Shown here: positions 62,478 through 64,000 of the stretch, piece after piece
How positions within the stretch are numbered: position 1 is the first letter of the stretch
Layout: every line of letters starts with the position of its first letter
NCBI GenBank assembly: GCA_015075165.1
Contig: JABTUY010000002.1
Span: forward strand, 310,001-374,000
DNA length: 64,000 nucleotides
Direction: 5' to 3'
DNA from: Ideonella sp.
GTDB lineage: Bacteria > Pseudomonadota > Gammaproteobacteria > Burkholderiales > Burkholderiaceae_C
The notes under the pieces: generated by a model
Database searches by the model: none
What the model saw: only the letters and a program-made list of their open reading frames with translations
What the model was told of the DNA's origin: nothing
Made by a program: the position numbers and the translations under genes

Positions 62478-63516
62478 CCAGACCAGTCCGTCGGTCGGCG
62501 TCGACGCGGCGAAGAAGCTGGTCGACGTGCAGCGCGTGCCGGCGATCATCGGTGCGCTGTCCAGCGGCGTCAGCGCCGCGATCCTCACGTCCGTGACGGC
62601 GCCGTCGGGCGTGGTGCAGGTCTCGCCGGCATCGACCTCGCCGACCTTCACCGAGATGGCCGCCGCCGGCAAGGACAACGGCTTCTGGTTCCGCACCGTG
62701 CCGTCCGACGCGCTGCAAGGCGTGGCGATGGCGCAGGTGGCGCTCGACGCCGGGCTGAAGCACGTGGCGGTGCTGTACCTGAACAACGCCTACGGCCAGG
62801 GTCTGGCCAAGGAGTTCGAGAACGCCTACGCCAAGCTCGGTGGCAAGGTGGCCGGCAGCGTGGTCTACAACCCGAGCCAGCCGTCGTACCGCTCGGAAGT
62901 GAACAAGGCGATGGCGGACAAGCCCGACGGCTTGTTCCTGATCGGCTACCCGGGCGACGGCACGACGATCGCGCGCGAGTGGATCAGCTCGGGCGGGCCG
63001 CAGAAGTTCCTGTTCCCCGACGGCCTGTACTCGCAGGACTTCGTCAACGACGTCGGCGCGCAGTACATGAAGAGCGTGCACGGCACGGCGCCGGGCTCGA
63101 CGAAGACGCCGTCGCTGGCGACCTTCCAGACCGAGTTCAAGGCCAAGTACGGCACGCTGCCGACGCAGTCGTACATCACCAACGCGTACGACGCGGTGGT
63201 GATCGTCGCGCTGGCGATCGACGAGGCGAAGTTGCCCGCTGCGACGGCGATCCGCGACGCGATGCGCAAGGTCACCGACCCCAAGGGCGAAAAGGTCTAC
63301 GCCGGCGTCGCGCAGCTGAAGCACGGCCTGCAGCTGCTGAAGCAGGGCAAGACCATCCAGTACGTCGGCGCCACCGGTCCGATCCGCTTCGACGCCAACG
63401 GCGACACCGTGGCGCCGATGACCGTCTGGAGCGTCAAGAACGGCGAGCTCGAGCAGCTGGAGATGATGAGCACCGAGCGCATCGCGCAGATCGACGACAA
63501 GATCGGCATGAAGTAG
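62164..63516 (+). CDS. Branched-chain/aromatic-acid-type ABC substrate-binding protein
   Basis: A 450-residue LivK-like protein. The start at 62164 follows CAGGAGAAACGAG and opens a long leader (about 1-52, ending AQPAHAAACTT). The mature fold contains GGVMSLTGSLGALGQAIAKG, VAVLYLNNAYGQGLAKEFEN and LIGYPGDGTTIAREWISSGG. It should deliver a hydrophobic or aromatic acid to the transporter whose ATPase gene follows 17 bp downstream. The gene lies inside the false C-terminal extension of the preceding exporter. Confidence 0.85.
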   Translation: MNETRTIRALRQPARALTLQQRLPRELLRPARLIPLAMLSALAIGVAQPAHAAACTTTIGGVMSLTGSLGALGQAIAKGAQLGVADVNAAGGTNGCTLALSLSDDQTSPSVGVDAAKKLVDVQRVPAIIGALSSGVSAAILTSVTAPSGVVQVSPASTSPTFTEMAAAGKDNGFWFRTVPSDALQGVAMAQVALDAGLKHVAVLYLNNAYGQGLAKEFENAYAKLGGKVAGSVVYNPSQPSYRSEVNKAMADKPDGLFLIGYPGDGTTIAREWISSGGPQKFLFPDGLYSQDFVNDVGAQYMKSVHGTAPGSTKTPSLATFQTEFKAKYGTLPTQSYITNAYDAVVIVALAIDEAKLPAATAIRDAMRKVTDPKGEKVYAGVAQLKHGLQLLKQGKTIQYVGATGPIRFDANGDTVAPMTVWSVKNGELEQLEMMSTERIAQIDDKIGMK

Positions 63517-63533
63517 CGCGAAGGGGCCCGGCC

Positions 63534-64000
63534 GTGCTCGAGGTGCGCCACCTGGTCAAGCGCTTCGGCGGCCTGCGCGCCGTCGACGACGTGTCGTTCG
63601 CGCTGCGCGAGGGCACGATCACCGGGCTGATCGGGCCCAACGGCGCCGGCAAGACGACGCTGTTCGACACCATCGCCGGCGTGCACGCGCCGAGCGCCGG
63701 CGAGATCCGCTTTCGCGGCCGGCGCGTCGGTGGGCTCGCGACGCACCGCATCTTCCACCGCGGGCTGGTGCGCACGTTCCAGATCCCGCGGCCGTTCGCC
63801 GAGATGACCGTGCTCGAGAACGCGATGCTGGTGCCGGCGGGCCAGGCCGGCGAGCGCTTCTGGAACAACTGGTTCGCGCGCGGCCGCGTGCGCGCGCAGG
63901 AGCGCGCGCACCGCGAACGCGCGCAGGCGGTGCTGGCGTTCGTCGGCCTCGATCGGCTGGCCGGCGCGCATGCGAAGAGCTTGTCGGGCGGGCAGCAGAA
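63534..64000 (+). CDS. livG: ABC transporter ATP-binding protein LivG type, truncated by window end
   Basis: From a GTG start, 155 residues are visible. Walker A GPNGAGKTTLFDTIAG is near residue 32, followed by the LivG-specific RTFQIPRPFAEMTVLENAM block and the start of the signature SLSGGQQ at the window edge. LivG-type ATPases energise import of branched-chain or aromatic acids. The rest of the operon (livF, livH, livM) presumably continues beyond 64000. Confidence 0.87.
   Translation, partial: MLEVRHLVKRFGGLRAVDDVSFALREGTITGLIGPNGAGKTTLFDTIAGVHAPSAGEIRFRGRRVGGLATHRIFHRGLVRTFQIPRPFAEMTVLENAMLVPAGQAGERFWNNWFARGRVRAQERAHRERAQAVLAFVGLDRLAGAHAKSLSGGQQ

Noticed and set aside
58581-62786. A 1,401-codon open frame on the minus strand
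   Set aside because: It runs antisense across six well-supported plus-strand genes. It has no domain pattern and is rich in Arg, Ala, His and Gln, as expected for the antisense frame of GC-rich genes.

Overview
The window reads as GC-rich betaproteobacterial DNA, most likely Burkholderiales (Leptothrix/Rubrivivax/Methylibium-like). The evidence is the gene families present (Bug receptors, TRAP transporters, a Tn4371/IncP-type trb cluster, cbb3-like oxidase genes, bdhA-adc-patatin) and the group I intron resembling the Azoarcus tRNA intron. By eye the right-hand part (about 39-64 kb) is more GC-rich and looks like host chromosome. The left 38.6 kb is mobile DNA.

Region 1 (1-28.5 kb) is the right part of a Tn4371-like integrative and conjugative element (ICE). 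It holds the end of traF, a VirD2-type relaxase, the coupling protein TraG, a CopG-type protein, trbBCDEJ, a TrbK-like lipoprotein, trbLFGI and a DUF2274 gene, nearly all coupled by ATGA/GTGA overlaps. Between relaxase and traG sits about 13 kb of catabolic cargo. It has an IclR regulator with a palindromic operator before the next gene, a cyclase-family hydrolase, three unrelated solute-binding proteins, a fused DctQM TRAP permease, a short-chain dehydrogenase, a thiamine-diphosphate enzyme, an aldehyde dehydrogenase, a chemoreceptor and a CheY-like protein. The set looks like uptake, sensing and oxidation of an unknown organic acid.

Region 2 (28.55-28.88 kb) is a tRNA gene with CAU anticodon (probably tRNA-Ile2) split in its anticodon loop by a 245-nt group I self-splicing intron. 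The tRNA begins 12 bp after the last ICE gene.

Region 3 (28.88-38.64 kb) is a genomic island bounded by a 42-bp direct repeat of the tRNA 3' exon. It carries an IS66 transposase remnant, a LysR regulator divergent from a PLP enzyme, an M24 peptidase, a Bug receptor and an Ldh-type dehydrogenase. An IS21-family element (istA/istB) follows, flanked by truncated genes. No integrase is seen in the island.

Region 4 (38.7-64 kb) appears chromosomal. It has a hipBA toxin-antitoxin pair, a spermidine/putrescine-type ABC transporter operon, and an unusual cbb3-like oxidase operon (CcoS-like extension on subunit I, single-heme cytochrome subunits, SCO protein) with an NsrR-like operator on its promoter. 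Next come a bdhA/adc/patatin operon on the minus strand, a divergent two-component system with a small DUF2267-like gene, and several small envelope proteins. The region ends with an orphan Rieske protein, an SbmA-like ABC exporter whose frame runs into the next gene, and the start of a Liv-type transporter.
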